Shown here piece after piece: positions 11,060 to 22,504 of a stretch of 64,000 nt of DNA (position 1 is its first letter; every line of letters begins with the position of its first letter). The notes beneath the pieces were generated by a model. That model was not told the DNA's origin and did no database searches. It worked only from the letters and a program-made list of their open reading frames with translations. The stretch comes from Podospora comata (Eukaryota > Ascomycota > Sordariomycetes > Sordariales > Podosporaceae), in the NCBI GenBank assembly GCA_017354895.1, contig CP071497.1, forward strand, positions 2,542,001 through 2,606,000, written 5' to 3'. A program made the position numbers and the translations under genes.

Positions 11060-12810
11060 TTCCCACTGCACAACACAAAATCCATACTTTAAAAGAAACC
11101 AGAACCCCATCGGTGTGCTCAAGGCCTTGACCATCTCTGCAGAATCTATGAAGAATTCTAATACTAAAAATTCTCTCGCCCCCAGTTCCATTAATGTCGA
11201 GACGGGTAGTTTTCTGGCGTTGCGGTTCGGTTTCTGCCCACCGACCAAAGGTCTTGCATTGATCGGGGATATCCGCTGTCTAGTACTTAAAACCAAACGG
11301 CGATAGTCATGCAAAGAGATGCTGGTGAGATGCTGGAGATACCTGCCCCCTGGCCCTCCAAAAATGCGTCCAAAAGATAGGCTTGAACCCCAGCAGGTAT
11401 AACTTCAGTGGGTGGAATTTGTCACCGTTGAGTTGGATGTCGTCGGGTGGAACGTCGGGATACCACAGCCCGGCTTTCATGAGTTGTCGGGCCGCCATGC
11501 TTGCAGAGATGTCACTTGTATTCATGCCGACAGCACTCTCGTCACTGTTGACATCACACTTTTTGGTCCTGCCAATGCTGATCAGACGGAAGCTCTATGT
11601 GATATACAATTAGTGATGTATCTCCCTGAAGGGATACTGTAGGAGTTGACTTACATCAAAGCCGAATCTGAGCCCCTTCATTGGATATTATGACGTCAAG
11701 CGCTTTGTTATGAGGCCGTTGTCAGGGCAGCCCAGCCAGCCACCAATCGATGACGAGGGTGCCGGTACATTGTATGGCGTGAATGCCGCCTATCCCGACT
11801 GCAATTCTGAAGCCCGTCAAGTCGTTGAACCCAAAGTATGTGTGTTGCTGTTTCTCGGCGGGACCCATATAGCCTATGGTGATGGTGTGGCCTGGACTGG
11901 TGAGGGCAATGCCGTAGATATAGCTGAAGTCTCCAACCTCGACAGTCGACACAGAGACCCGCAATATGTTGTCAGAAACGACGATCCTATGATTCAATAG
12001 CTCTCGACAGGCAGTGGGCAGTGGATCAAGTAGAAACTCGAGAGTTTGCATACTTCCCGCTACCATCGACCAGCGTCCATCATCTGGTTCAGGAGTGGCA
12101 TTCCATGGCGGCACTGAACTGCCCACAGCCACCTGACTGTTGGCTTTGATAAGGTCAGCAATCTTCTGAACAGCTTGCAAGATGTGATTCCTGTTATGAA
12201 GCGCATTCTTAGTGTCCTGATCGTTCCGTCGAAAGTCCGTGCTGATTGGGTGGTAATGGAATGGAGGCGGACCACCTTCCTGAGACTCAATATTAATCTC
12301 CCAAGGAAAGTACTCTGCTGAATTTACCCCATAGCCGTAGCCCCAGTCCAATTTCTTTACCCCAATCACCAGGGTGAGTGAATCGAAAATCTGGAAAGTT
12401 GTACCGAGAGGGATAGGCTTGGGCCAGAAGGCTTCCTCCAGCAGCGCCCAGCAGACATTGTGGAAAGCAAATTCACGTCTGTTCTCAAAAGGCTGATGAC
12501 GATCGAAGGAAAACATGTCGTCATCGGACTTATCGTAGCCTTCACCGTCGTATCTCGCGCCTGGGTTCTGAGGAGCAATGAAGTATCCGAAGTGGGCCTC
12601 ATCAGCATTTTAGACGCCAATTCCAGTCAACGTGGTCTGTCCATTGGCGACATCCATCCACACTAGCAAGTAGCAGCATGTTAGCATGGCAAGGTACACT
12701 GAAATGTGTCACATACATCCGCGAACTTGGTTGAACCAGAATGCAGCTTCCTCTGTTAGACCGTCAATGTCCCATCCACAGATGGGGCAAGCCCAAATGA
12801 TTGGGCTCAT
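11060..12810 (-). pseudogene. decayed F-box-like fungal family protein
   Basis: Read on the minus strand from ATG at 12810: a CPICG zinc-type motif, a consensus intron near 12675-12750, then LTGIGV, FHNVCWALLEEAF-like text (HNVCWALLEEAFWPKP), DWGYGYG, FSYIYGIAL, GYMGPAEKQ, GFRIAVGIGGIHAI, GWLGCPDN, LRFGFD (consensus intron), FRLISIGRTKK, KAGLWYPDVPP, FKPIFWTHF, GGPGG and LDINGTGGERIFSIRI. This order fits the large fungal family annotated as F-box proteins with a sugar-lectin-like C-terminal region; no clear F-box helix survives. Breaks: TAA after TGIGV, a frame switch near 11730, TAA near 11690, one extra T in the T-run near 11350, and further switches near 11280-11310. So many lesions indicate a pseudogene. 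The 3' limit is approximate. Confidence 0.72.
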
Positions 12811-13065
12811 GATATTGAGTGAGCCCGTTTGTGCGGTGGCGATGCGGAGGAGGAAGATGAAAAGGTGAAAAGAAGAAAAGGTTAATATGCTGGGCAGTGC
12901 TTTTGTCAGCAACCAGCAGTCCATCACAAGTCCAGAGCCCGAATCGCGTTTTAGCTTTGCCCCAACCCACGCCTATCGGGTTGGTACGGTACCCAAAACA
13001 GACTTCCTCCTCTTTCCCACCACTGGCTTTGGCCAAACGAAACCCATCAACGTGGCATCTTCGAC

Positions 13066-13806
13066 ATGGGCACCTTCCGCGACCGACTTCGGTGCCTGCG
13101 CATGCGCTCTAGGCAAGACGAGATCTGTGAGCTTATGAAAAATAATTCCGATCCCGAGGCTCGCTACAGGAGAGACTTAAGACTGCTGGCCAAGCTGAAT
13201 GCAAGACGCGATGCCACAAACCCCGACCTCGAGCACCCCGTCAAGATCGATGACAAGCAAGTCGACCCCAAGACGCAAGACACCACCGACGAGAAGCCGC
13301 CCGCATCCAAACCGGATACCCCCCTCCCCGAGCCCGCCCCGGAGGAGGGGACCAAGCCCCCCTCACCCACCGAACAACCAAACGCCTACACCCTGACCAC
13401 AACCGAAGCCCAAACCATCATCGACTGGCATCGCGAGTCCCAGGCCCTCTACGACACCCTCAAACGAGAGAAAGACAACCTCCAGTCGCAACACAAAAAG
13501 CTACAAGAGGCCCACGACAATTTGGCGAGAGAGGTCAGCTCGCTAAACATGGATTTGACCAGGGCAAAGTTCATGTGTGGTTGGTATGAGCGCTTGAAGT
13601 TTACGCTTGAGGGGAAAGTCGCAGATTCACAAAACGAGATTGACAAGATCTGGGCTGAGCTCGAGAACGCAGTCGAGAGAAATACCACATATCAAGAAGA
13701 GGTAGCCAAGCTGAAGGCGGAGGTGGATAAGCATCGGTTGTCCGGCGGGGATGGATTTGGAGACGTATTTGACAAAGAGAGGGAGGCATTGTACAGGACT
13801 GAGTAA
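13066..13806 (+). CDS. coiled-coil protein, 246 aa, unrecognised
   Basis: Single-exon frame starting MGTFRDRLRCLRMRSRQDE. Residues 1-55 are basic and helical. Residues 60-105 form a Pro/Lys/Glu-rich disordered linker. From about residue 115 to 225 there are long heptad-like helices (for example LKREKDNLQSQHKKLQEAHD and EDELENAVER-type repeats), suggesting a coiled coil that could mediate oligomerisation or scaffold binding. There is no signal peptide or membrane span. I do not recognise an orthologue. The ATG at 13066 is the first in the frame and sits in a good context (CGACATGGG). Its divergent neighbour is the decayed F-box-like gene, so the 255 bp between them could once have been a shared promoter. 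Confidence 0.65.
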   Translation: MGTFRDRLRCLRMRSRQDEICELMKNNSDPEARYRRDLRLLAKLNARRDATNPDLEHPVKIDDKQVDPKTQDTTDEKPPASKPDTPLPEPAPEEGTKPPSPTEQPNAYTLTTTEAQTIIDWHRESQALYDTLKREKDNLQSQHKKLQEAHDNLAREVSSLNMDLTRAKFMCGWYERLKFTLEGKVADSQNEIDKIWAELENAVERNTTYQEEVAKLKAEVDKHRLSGGDGFGDVFDKEREALYRTE

Positions 13807-14442
13807 AGGAGCTTGGAGGTGGGTTCTCCAGGGGTTCTGGCAGGGCGATGGGGTGATGAAGGGTGGAGAGGCTGAAGGTCATGCCACCACACTGGGGAAG
13901 TTCAACAGCAAGGTCTCGATTGTTTGTTGGGTGATGGGTGATGCGGAGCGAAAAGGGTCATGACTGTAGGGTCTGTGGTGGGTGGAGATGGGGAGTTTGA
14001 GAATATTCACCTGGCTCAATCCATCTCACCAAAAACAGGAGCAATGGTTTTGTTGGACAAAGGGGCAGCATGGACAAAAGAGACTGTGAGCAGTCACCAG
14101 CCTGGATTAACTGAAGCAATGCCCACTTATATAGCCGCAGTTGATCCGCAGATATACCATTGCAGCACTCGTGACTTGATGAGGCTCCAGGTTTTGAGAT
14201 TCAATGCCATCGTGATTGGGACAGTGACTCAATGAAGTGAATGGGGACATGAGACGAGGCTCACTACATATGGGGCTCCTGAAAGGTTGCTCCTTAAGAT
14301 GGCCCTGGTCTCGATATAAATATTCGACCACTTCCACCAAGCACTATTCCTTTCCCTCTCCTCACCTCCACAGCATTAAGGCACCCTTTGAGCTTCCAGA
14401 CCATCACCCACCACAACCAAACTCTCTCTCAACTCCATCATC
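13807..14442. other. intergenic with promoter of the secreted-protein gene
   Basis: No gene seen. The right third carries a TATA box at 14315 and a C/T-rich leader that ends at the ATG at 14443. Confidence 0.5.
14315..14322 (+). promoter_or_regulatory. TATA box upstream of the small secreted protein gene
   Basis: TATAAATA lies 120 bases before the start codon at 14443 and is followed by a CT-rich leader (CCTTTCCCTCTCCTCACC). Strong TATA boxes are common in fungal genes for abundant or inducible secreted proteins. Confidence 0.55.
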
Positions 14443-15120
14443 ATGCTCACCAAGACATTTTTCGCCGTCGGCGCTCTCCTCACCCAGCTCGTCCACGGAG
14501 CTGCCGAGCCCCCCGTTTCCAACTACTCCGTCGTCGAAGTCGAGTGGTCTCTCCCAGTCGACCCAAACAAACCCAACGGCGCCCGCGAGTTTGTCACCGG
14601 TACCATCGAGGAGGCCATCGCCCAGATGGACGCCGCTCACCCCGGCTGGAGCCAGACATTCACCAGCAATATCCAGACCGTGGATCCTCACGCTTTGATG
14701 GCCCGTGGCAGCAGCCCCGAGAGCCAGTCTGTCAACTGCCACTTGGACAGTGGAAATGGAGCTGCCAACTGTGTCGACATCCGTGATGGCGCCCGTTACC
14801 TTGGATCCATCGACAGCCCTGCCCCCAATAACTCCCCTCACAGCTGCGGCCGTGTTAGCTGCGCTTACAACTCCGCTATTTGGTGGTGCAATGACGTATG
14901 TTTCTATTTTCCTTTTCTATCCCAATCTTCCATGCAGATATGCACTAACTAGTTGTTGTAGAATGACTCCGTCAAGGAAATCACCTGGAAGAACATTGCG
15001 AGCAGCGCCTGGTTTCTCCAGGACAACTGCTTGTACTACGAGGGAAGAACCGAGAAGGTTTCCGCCCAGGAGTTCATGAAGGACAAGTGGAATGTCTATG
15101 TGACTGGCGACAGGTGCTAA
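14443..15120 (+). CDS. small secreted cysteine-containing protein, 203 aa
   Basis: Two exons, 14443-14895 and 14962-15120, joined across a 66 nt intron (GTATGT donor, ACTAACT branch, GTAG acceptor, phase 0). The protein begins with a clear signal peptide (MLTKTFFAVGALLTQLVHGA). The mature part has paired cysteines in VNCHLDSGNGAANCVDIRDG, HSCGRVSCAYNSAIWWCNDN and a terminal GDRC. This arrangement matches a family of small secreted ascomycete proteins with an RVSC-x-WWCND-like core that has no established activity. It probably acts outside the cell, and effector-like or antimicrobial roles are possible but not shown by the sequence. The gene stands alone with its own TATA box. The final exon is confirmed by frame continuity and by Cys being the last residue. 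Confidence 0.8.
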
Positions 15121-16027
15121 GTTGATCAGCATTGCGGCAACATGAGGGCTTGTTGATGGAGGCGGAGCAACAGGCGGATGAGCGGCCTGGACTTTGGAGA
15201 ATAGCGGCCTGGAGTGATTTAGTCAGCAAACAATACATCAGCTAGGCTTGTTCCGTACGCTATCTCCCTTTCTGCTTGTGTAGACACTGTGCTTAAATGA
15301 TGTGATTACGGCATAACTGATATCTCCTGCCCGTGCTTGATGGTATGGGATGATATCCAGCTTAGGGTTATTTAATGTAGAGGACGGTTGACGTGCGAGG
15401 CTTGCACTTGACGTAATCGTTTCGGACAATTCTGGTTGAAATTACGCATGTTGACAGGGGGAGTCCGGAGGGTTTGTGAGGTATAAGAGGACGTCGTGGG
15501 CAGTGTACTCTACCTTCCTCTTTCTTTTCTCCTTTATCCGACAATTCAATCCTTTACCTGTGACCTACGCCTGTACCCAGCCGTAGGCCCTTAACATTTG
15601 ACAACCGAAATAAATCGGCGAGCTTCTCTGTGCCCGAGTCCAAACGCCTTGAGATGAACTGGAAGCTGGGTCATGTGAGACATGAATTGGAAGGCTCAGT
15701 CGGCAGTTACTCTCCCTGCTGTTTACACTTGTTTGTGCCTCAGGAAGGAGTCACCACACCAGAAATGTCAGCACGTTTGGGCTTGCCAAATACATCAACT
15801 TGACACTTCACACGTCATCTTCCTGCCACGTGAGCTGCCAGAGTCGCTCAGGCAAGAATGAGCACTGACTCCAGCTTAGGTTGGCTTTCTTCGATCATGA
15901 ATCATCGATCTTCAACTGGTAATTATTCTCCCCCAGGCCACGCAACAGAGATACCACCGCTATTTTCATTCTTTCCAGATCAACGGTTTACTTTCCATCA
16001 TCTTAGCCCAAAGCAAAGTTACGCAAC
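15121..16027. other. intergenic, no gene seen
   Basis: Downstream flank of the secreted protein gene and upstream flank of the next gene. A short direct repeat (GCGGCCTGGA) occurs twice at about 15181-15215. A CCACGTG E-box-like site is at about 15827. Nothing else stands out. Confidence 0.45.
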
Positions 16028-17068
16028 ATGAACATGCCGCCACACCGCCGCTACGGAGCCTCCTCGTCAATTTCCATGCTCGAGACCATCCTCGAGACCG
16101 ATGCACAACAAGAGGAACAAGACAGGGAATCGTTAGATTGTCCCACTTTGCAAAACTCCCACTCCTCTAACTCCTCGGTCGTGTCCACCAGAGCCGCCTC
16201 GCCGTATAACCTCGTCAGTCGCCCCCGCCCCCGCCCCCGCCGCAGCGCCATCTCCGCTCTCCGACCAGGTGAACCAACCGACACCTCAATCGTGAGCAAC
16301 TCCAAGAAGGATGAGTCCAGACACGGACTTGGGTACGACCGTGAACGAAGCCGCTTTGCCCCATCCCCTTTGACCTTCCCACCAACTCCGAAAAAAGAAC
16401 CAACATCCAAGATTTTTCCCCTTAACCAACATGTCCCTTGGGCACCCCCAACCAGATTCTGGCTACCAGGACAGAAGACGAGATGGCACAAGCCCCCGCT
16501 CGGGAAGCTGATGACACCGGGGCAGTACCGCGCTTGGGAGAGGACAAAGACTGGGCCGAGGTGTCAGACTTACATGATGTATCTTATGGCGTTTAAGCGG
16601 AACGTGAAGGGGCTTGTGCCTGCTCCGTATCGGAGGTTGGAGGATGGGAGTGAGGTGCCTGTTGAGTATTGGGGGATGGTTGTGGATCATGGTCATGTTG
16701 AGGAGGATGGTGGTGTTGGGATTATAACAGGGAGCAAGGCGGATCATGAGGCTGCGGATGCGAGGGCGGTGCAGGGTTCGACTAAGGTGGCGTCACCGAC
16801 GCAGAACGGTCACGCTGAAACTCCTGGGAGTGAGAGGATGATAACTATCAGGGGTGGGTCGTATTCTTTGACCAAGGATGTGAACAGCAAGAAAAGGGAC
16901 CACAGTGATAGCTCGGGTGATGAGAGAGCAAACAGATCGAAGAGGAGGTTGGTGGGGGGGGATGAGGAGGGGGATGGTGGGGAGAGTGAGAATGGTGTAG
17001 AGAAGGAGAATGATGCGAAGAAGGATGACTCTGGTGATGAGATGAAGGGGTTGGAGCAGACTGAATGA
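16028..17068 (+). CDS. basic, disordered nuclear-looking protein, 346 aa, unrecognised
   Basis: Single-exon frame. The first ATG (MNMPPHRRYGASSSISML) follows an A/C-rich leader. Residues 1-110 are Ser/Arg-rich with an Arg-Pro repeat (RPRPRPRR). Residues 125-200 look folded, with several Trp and Pro (VPWAPPTRFWLPGQKTRW, MTPGQYRAWERTKTGPRC, YMMYLMAFKRNVKGLVPAPY). The C-terminal 100 residues are Lys/Asp/Glu-rich and contain a likely nuclear localisation signal (RSKRR). The central Trp-rich core is the part most likely to be conserved. I do not recognise a named domain. Confidence 0.62.
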   Translation: MNMPPHRRYGASSSISMLETILETDAQQEEQDRESLDCPTLQNSHSSNSSVVSTRAASPYNLVSRPRPRPRRSAISALRPGEPTDTSIVSNSKKDESRHGLGYDRERSRFAPSPLTFPPTPKKEPTSKIFPLNQHVPWAPPTRFWLPGQKTRWHKPPLGKLMTPGQYRAWERTKTGPRCQTYMMYLMAFKRNVKGLVPAPYRRLEDGSEVPVEYWGMVVDHGHVEEDGGVGIITGSKADHEAADARAVQGSTKVASPTQNGHAETPGSERMITIRGGSYSLTKDVNSKKRDHSDSSGDERANRSKRRLVGGDEEGDGGESENGVEKENDAKKDDSGDEMKGLEQTE

Positions 17069-17854
17069 GGTGTATGGGCTGAAAGAAACTTGGACATGTG
17101 GGGATTGTGTTTGTTGGTTATTATAGAGCATTGTAGCGAAGCATGATAGTAAGCGATGACCTTGATTAGTGGGGTGTCGTTACTGGAGATATCTGGCTTA
17201 ATTGTCTCTTGGGCTTGTCCACTTACGTCTGTTACATTTAAAATCCTTCTCTTCTTCATGCCCATTGCTCGCCCACAAGTGCAAAGATATGCTTTAAATT
17301 CATGTCAATATGCCTTTGAAGATAACTAGAATGCTTCCAAAGAAAGTGGGCAGGCCTTAAAATGTCACAATGGGCCTACTTCTTTTCAATTTCTTTTCAA
17401 TGGCCCCCGAAAAATAGTTAATGCCATTTTGATCTACCCATTCTATCAGGAGACGTGCTGAAGCATGCAGTGGGGATTCCGGTGGAGAGAAGAGGCCGTG
17501 GGTAGTAGTAGTAGAGCTTTATCATGACCATGAAGACATCAAAGACGCCGACTGTGCCTTGCAGTTGACGACCCGTCAACTTCAAAGGTATTGCGGATGT
17601 TGAGCCACACTGTCCAACCTGACTGGGATTTGGATTGTCTTTCACCGTGACATGGGTATCAGGGGCATTAAAGTGTCTACAGGTCATTAGACCACTTGCG
17701 AGCTCATTCCTTCTCTTTCGAGTAGGTAGGTACCCTTGGATAGAAAGTTGACCCTTGGAACTATCCATCCTGATACTATATGCCCGTAATAAGGTATCCT
17801 CATCACCCGGTGTACAATACAAGAGAGCTCCTCAAACAGCCGTTAGTGATGCCG
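17069..17854. other. intergenic between convergent genes, no gene seen
   Basis: The plus-strand gene on the left and the minus-strand DUF6594 gene on the right converge here. Short frames on the minus strand (17418-17822) lack any domain. A short GTA repeat occurs near 17500. Confidence 0.45.
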
Positions 17855-19173
17855 TCAATTTTCCCCTTTCTCTCCAGTTAAATACTGCTTCATCAGCTCA
17901 ACAAGCTCTTCGCTGGTGGGATCTTGGGACAGAAACACCACATTCACGGCCGCAAAGCTAGATGTCAGACCCAAGAAAGCATCACTATGAGTAATCCTTG
18001 ACTAATCAATTTCACAGAAGGGGAGGAAACATACGCAGCAGTGGCAGCAAACACCTCCACCCTTTTGGCCTTCGTCATGATTGCTAGCGCCAACGCAAAG
18101 ATCGCGGAGAATATCACCAAGGCCATGAACTTGAATTTGTTATTGTCGCCCAGGAAGTAGAGCACCACAATGCTCAGCACTGGAAGCAGGGCTGCGACGA
18201 CGGTGACGAATGTCTCAATGACGATTTGAAGATGAGACTCGCTGTAGATGTAGATACCAGTGCCGAGGTTTTTGGCCGCATCCTCCGGGTCCTACACCTT
18301 TATCAGCCACAACCTACATCTGGGCAGGGAACAGTGATGAACTGCTGTGCTAACCTTGATCTTGGCCCCGAAGAATTTGTGATACCAGGGGAAGATGATG
18401 TCGTTCACCCAGCGGGAGAGGCGATCCAACGGCACCCGTGAGCTGATAGCCATGAGATCAGTTTCGAATTCTGGATCCCATGCATGCTGATCTGGGCCAT
18501 GAATAGGATAATTCCCGTTGTCGGCACGACCAATCCATTCTCGGAGAAAGGTTAGATCCTGGAAGTTGGGAGGATTGAGTTTGGCGAGTGAGGCTTGGGT
18601 GAGGAGGGCCTTATCTATTGAAGCGAGGGAAGTTAGAGATGCGGAAGAGACAGAATAGGTAAAAGAGAAACGATAATGCGTACTGTATTTTGCCAGCTTC
18701 AGTTGAATCAGCTGCATGGTTGCCCAATGTTGGCCTGCTTCCGGATCCCTTGGATGTGAAAGGGTAATCCAGTCCCTGTCAAAGAACTGTCGCATTCGAC
18801 AGGAGTGTGTTCGGTCCATTGCCGCCAGCTTCTCCAGGTGATCCTGGAGGAAAATGATCTCGGCCTGTTGATACAGTAGGCTTAGATAATTCAGGTACTT
18901 GAAACGACGGAAAATGGCATACTCGTCTTGTCTAGCGAGCAGGGCTGCCAATCTGCCATATCCTTTGCTGCCTGTATCGGCGGTACCGTTGGTATTCTTA
19001 TTTTCGGCTGTATCACTTGCCGAAGCATTGGCATCTGGCGTCGCGAAGTTCTCGGCTGAACCACTATGGCGCGGACTCGTATTACCTGTTATGGTATGGG
19101 GAGTTGCTTGGGATTGAGCTGCGGTCATCTCTAAAGTTGGGACAGTACCTTGCACGTGGACTGGCTGTTTCAT
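17855..19173 (-). CDS. DUF6594-family membrane protein, 392 aa
   Basis: Three exons on the minus strand: 18355-19173, 18035-18291 and 17855-17957. The introns are 63 nt (GTTAGC...GTAG, phase 0) and 77 nt (GTATGT...CTAG, phase 2). The N-terminal 65 residues are Ser/Thr/Asn-rich. The family signature follows: GYGRLAALLARQDEYAIFRR, then NYLSLLYQQAEIIFLQDHL. The C-terminal third has the expected hydrophobic spans: VIETFVTVVAALLPVLSIVV, FMALVIFSAIFALALAIM, then AATAAFAAVNVVFL across the last splice. This order (helical soluble part followed by about three membrane spans) is characteristic of DUF6594 proteins, which are abundant in filamentous fungi and of unknown function. All three exons join in frame and the gene looks intact. 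Confidence 0.85.
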
Positions 19174-20363
19174 TGTATTGGGAAAATCTCTTCGCGTTTG
19201 GTACAGACCTCGTTCTGTCTATTTAACCACAACCCGTGCGGGGAAGTTAGTGGACTCGAGACCGTACGTAAGACCAGACATGCTGTATTACTGTTGCACA
19301 CCTCACTGATGTTTAGGTCGGCATGGCTTTTGTTGGTCTTGCCTTAATGGTGGGCAGCTTTGGATGAGGCTCTGGAACTGGGAACTTGTGATTTCACGGA
19401 TAGAAACATAAGTTTGTGTCGCACGAGGGTCGCCAGGGACTAGCTATTGGATAGAATGGTGTTACAGAGCGGCAATAAATCGATGCGGTGTGATATCTTT
19501 CATGAGGGCTTATTGAATGACCAAAGTCAGCTTCGGTGTTTACATCTGAATAGGGGTTCAGGGGCATGCTGAGCTCCCATCTTCCGAACCGGTGGCCCGT
19601 GCACGCCAATCTTCGACCATGAACCCAACAATTCCAATACTGTACGATTCATCCCTGATCCTGTGGCTAATGATTGTTGACCGACAATGGGATAGAAGTT
19701 CAAGTACATGAACTAGGGATTCAGAAAACATTCGGACCGTCCTTCGGGCTAAATAAACCCAAAACATCATATTCGATGTCGGGACATTTTGCCGAAAACT
19801 AGAAGTGATTCTAATTTGGCAGGCACCTCTTGGGTCGAGTAACTGGTACCTACTGCATCTCAATAAAAACGGTAATAACGATTGGCTTATTAATAGTAAA
19901 GAGTCATATTAACCTATTCATTATATTTCGATCCCTCTTCAGTATAGCTTTTAATTGTGGTTTAGGATACTGTCTTGAGTTGATACTTGCTTTGTAATGA
20001 CAGTCATGTTGACCACGACACAGTAGGCAGAAACATATAGCTGTCTTTAAAACACAGTTGGGACGCAAGTGCCATGGTCAACCGGAGGGTGCCTCATGCC
20101 AGAGCAGTAAGAGTCGACGATAAGTCGACAATGGCCACGAAGGTTTCGATGCAAGCTATTGCCTAGTCATTAAGCAAATGGTTGTCATATGGAAAATACA
20201 TCAAACATCATTGCGTCTCAGGAGTCGTCATGCGTTCATAACGATTGTATGTATGGTCGCTGGTCTCAAACATGTTTTGTTTGAACATTCCAATCGGTAA
20301 TGAAGACACCGCTGATGAGTAAAAAGAGGGGGTTCCCCCCCACTATGCCTCCTCTCAGCCAAA
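19174..20363. other. intergenic, no gene seen
   Basis: AT-richer than its neighbours. Open frames at 19394-19863 on the minus strand overlap one another and show no domain. GTACC/GGTACC-type motifs recur. No repeat pair within the window was recognised. Confidence 0.45.
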
Positions 20364-21608
20364 ATGAATGGGAACCATACTTTGGGAAAACTCAGCAACA
20401 TCACTGTCTGTTATCAAGAGACAATACTTAGAAAAATGGCACTTTCAAGACGTCCTTACTTGCACGCTGACCACGTCAGGCAGTTGGAGCTTGATCGCCT
20501 GAACTGGTTGCATGTTGGAGCTGCACTACGAGGAGGCTATGTAAGTATTGAGGATGAGGATCGTGCAACTGAACTGAGAGAAGCCGAAGAGAAGGCAAGG
20601 ATGGAGGAGTGGAAGAAGGTATGTGCAATTTTTTTCAAATTATTTAGTTTAATATGCACGCTGCATACTTTTGTGGCGCCGTTTGTTGATGGGAATTACC
20701 ATTTGCCATCCAGGGTCCATTTGTCAAACGGATGTGGGTACAGGACGAACAGCGTGAGAGCTTCCGCTTGATAACTATAGGGCTCGACAGCATGGCTAGG
20801 TCTGCGAGTGGCGAACCTGTCAGTTTTGTACCAGCCAGTACCATCTCTGAATATAACCTGGGTCCCATCATCAAGATTCCAGAGACTGTCTTCAACACAG
20901 CTAGCGCCATCATGTCTTGTACCGAGGCGGTCGACATCACGTGGATGGGAAGTGACAAAGTTGAGCGTCAGGATCGCTGGGTGGTCCTTCCTGTTGGATC
21001 CGGAATACGGATGCCGCTTCTCGGCGAAAGGTTCATGACCTGCTTTGGTCAGCTTCTGCTTAGCATGGAGCCAACTGGAACCATCGCTGTCGCTAGTGAT
21101 GAGGAAGACCGGCCGCAGAAAAAGGGAGGGAAGCCTATGATGGGGGTAAGTAATGGGGCGCACGATGGCGTTCGTGCCACTGCTGTCGTTAACTCCCGAA
21201 TGTCATTACCAGGGTAAAGGAGCATCATCCAAAAAGCCAGTGCAGAGGGACAACATCATGGCCCATAATCCCGATTCGGCACCGGCGAGTCAAAACGTGG
21301 CAGGACGGCAAGCTGCACAGATCGCTAGAGAGCAAAGAGTGTATGAGGATTTTGTCAGTAGTGGCCAACACACGAACCAGCCAACGGCAAACCGTGATCA
21401 TCAGACGCTAGCCTACTATGACAACTTCCGCAGCTACAGAGACGCGAGGTCTCTTGATATGCATGTCACTGAACGAGAGCATTGGGCAGCGTACTGGCAG
21501 CTTCATACACCACGCTTCGATCATCGGTTGCTTATGCCAACAGAACGAGAACTGCGGGATCAAGCTGGGCTCCCTAAACCATATTCAAAAGGACCACCAA
21601 GGAAGTAA
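20364..21608 (+). CDS. three-exon protein of unknown function, 360 aa
   Basis: Exons 20364-20618, 20714-21145 and 21213-21608, with introns of 95 and 67 nt (GTATGT...CCAG and GTAAGT...TAACTC...CCAG, both phase 0). Exon 1 ends in a charged helix (EAEEKARMEEWKK). Exon 2 holds the folded-looking core (GPFVKRMWVQDEQRE, DSMARSASGEPVSFVPAS, ITWMGSDKVERQDRWVVLP). Exon 3 is polar, with an aromatic C-terminal segment (HWAAYWQLHTPRFDHRLLMP) and a basic tail. An in-frame second ATG at 20436 (MALSRRPYL) is an alternative start. No signal peptide or membrane span. I do not recognise the family; exon-to-exon frame continuity is the main support. Confidence 0.62.
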
Positions 21609-22504
21609 TCTAGGTAGACACTTTTTTACATTGGTCTGTAGGGCTTTTGTACCGAGTCTTGAGCCAAAACACTTGTCACGATTACTATCTACTTATGAAA
21701 AATACATACTCTGGTACTGAGTAGGTACCAACCCAAAATTAGTGCCCCAGTACCTTATCTTCCATGAAGACAGTGACCACCTATGTGAGACATTGCTCTA
21801 TCCCACTACCATACACAAGGTTCTCGAGTATCTTAGACATAGCGGAAATACATTTGGTAATTGTGAGAGATAACAGCCAAGCATTTACTGCAGGGTGTGT
21901 GCTGTGTGAAGTGTGCTCGAGACTGAAGCTGGCTAAAAAGGTTATGTACACTGGGGCACTATCTTAGGTGAAACACATCCACTTGACAGTCATAACTCGT
22001 GTACCCTGATGCGTAATTCTCCAAAGTCCAAGCTATTTTTGGCCTAACCTCTAGAACACATCCAACTTAATTCCAGAACTGGAAACTGCAGCTGTTTACT
22101 TTGGAGGGAGCAAAGTAACAGGAGCACAAGGAGGAGCGTGGGCTTGACAATAGATAAAGGTAGATAACAATAGCAAGCGAAGATAGCAACTTTGTACACG
22201 AAGGCACATATATATCTGACGAGGACCCTCGAAAGCACAAAAGCCATTCAGCAATGATCGCTTTTTCGATTTCGATATTTGAACGGTAAATCTCACGCAT
22301 AAGATGTCGTTTGATCGCTATGAGCAGTGTTGAGAAGGAATTTAGAGTCACACAATTTTCAGCGTCTAATATTTAATTCACTTGGAAACACTGGTTGTGG
22401 TACTGGGGAAGTGAATTGCTGCTAACGCTCGCCATGTATTCACTCCATCGGTTATCGCCGTATATATTGATTTTCTAAATCTCTGTTTCCTGTTTTCCCG
22501 CAAC
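21609..22504. other. intergenic, no gene seen
   Basis: Moderately AT-rich flank. Only short, overlapping frames without domains occur. A TATATATT stretch near 22460 lies about 45 bases before the next ATG. Confidence 0.4.
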
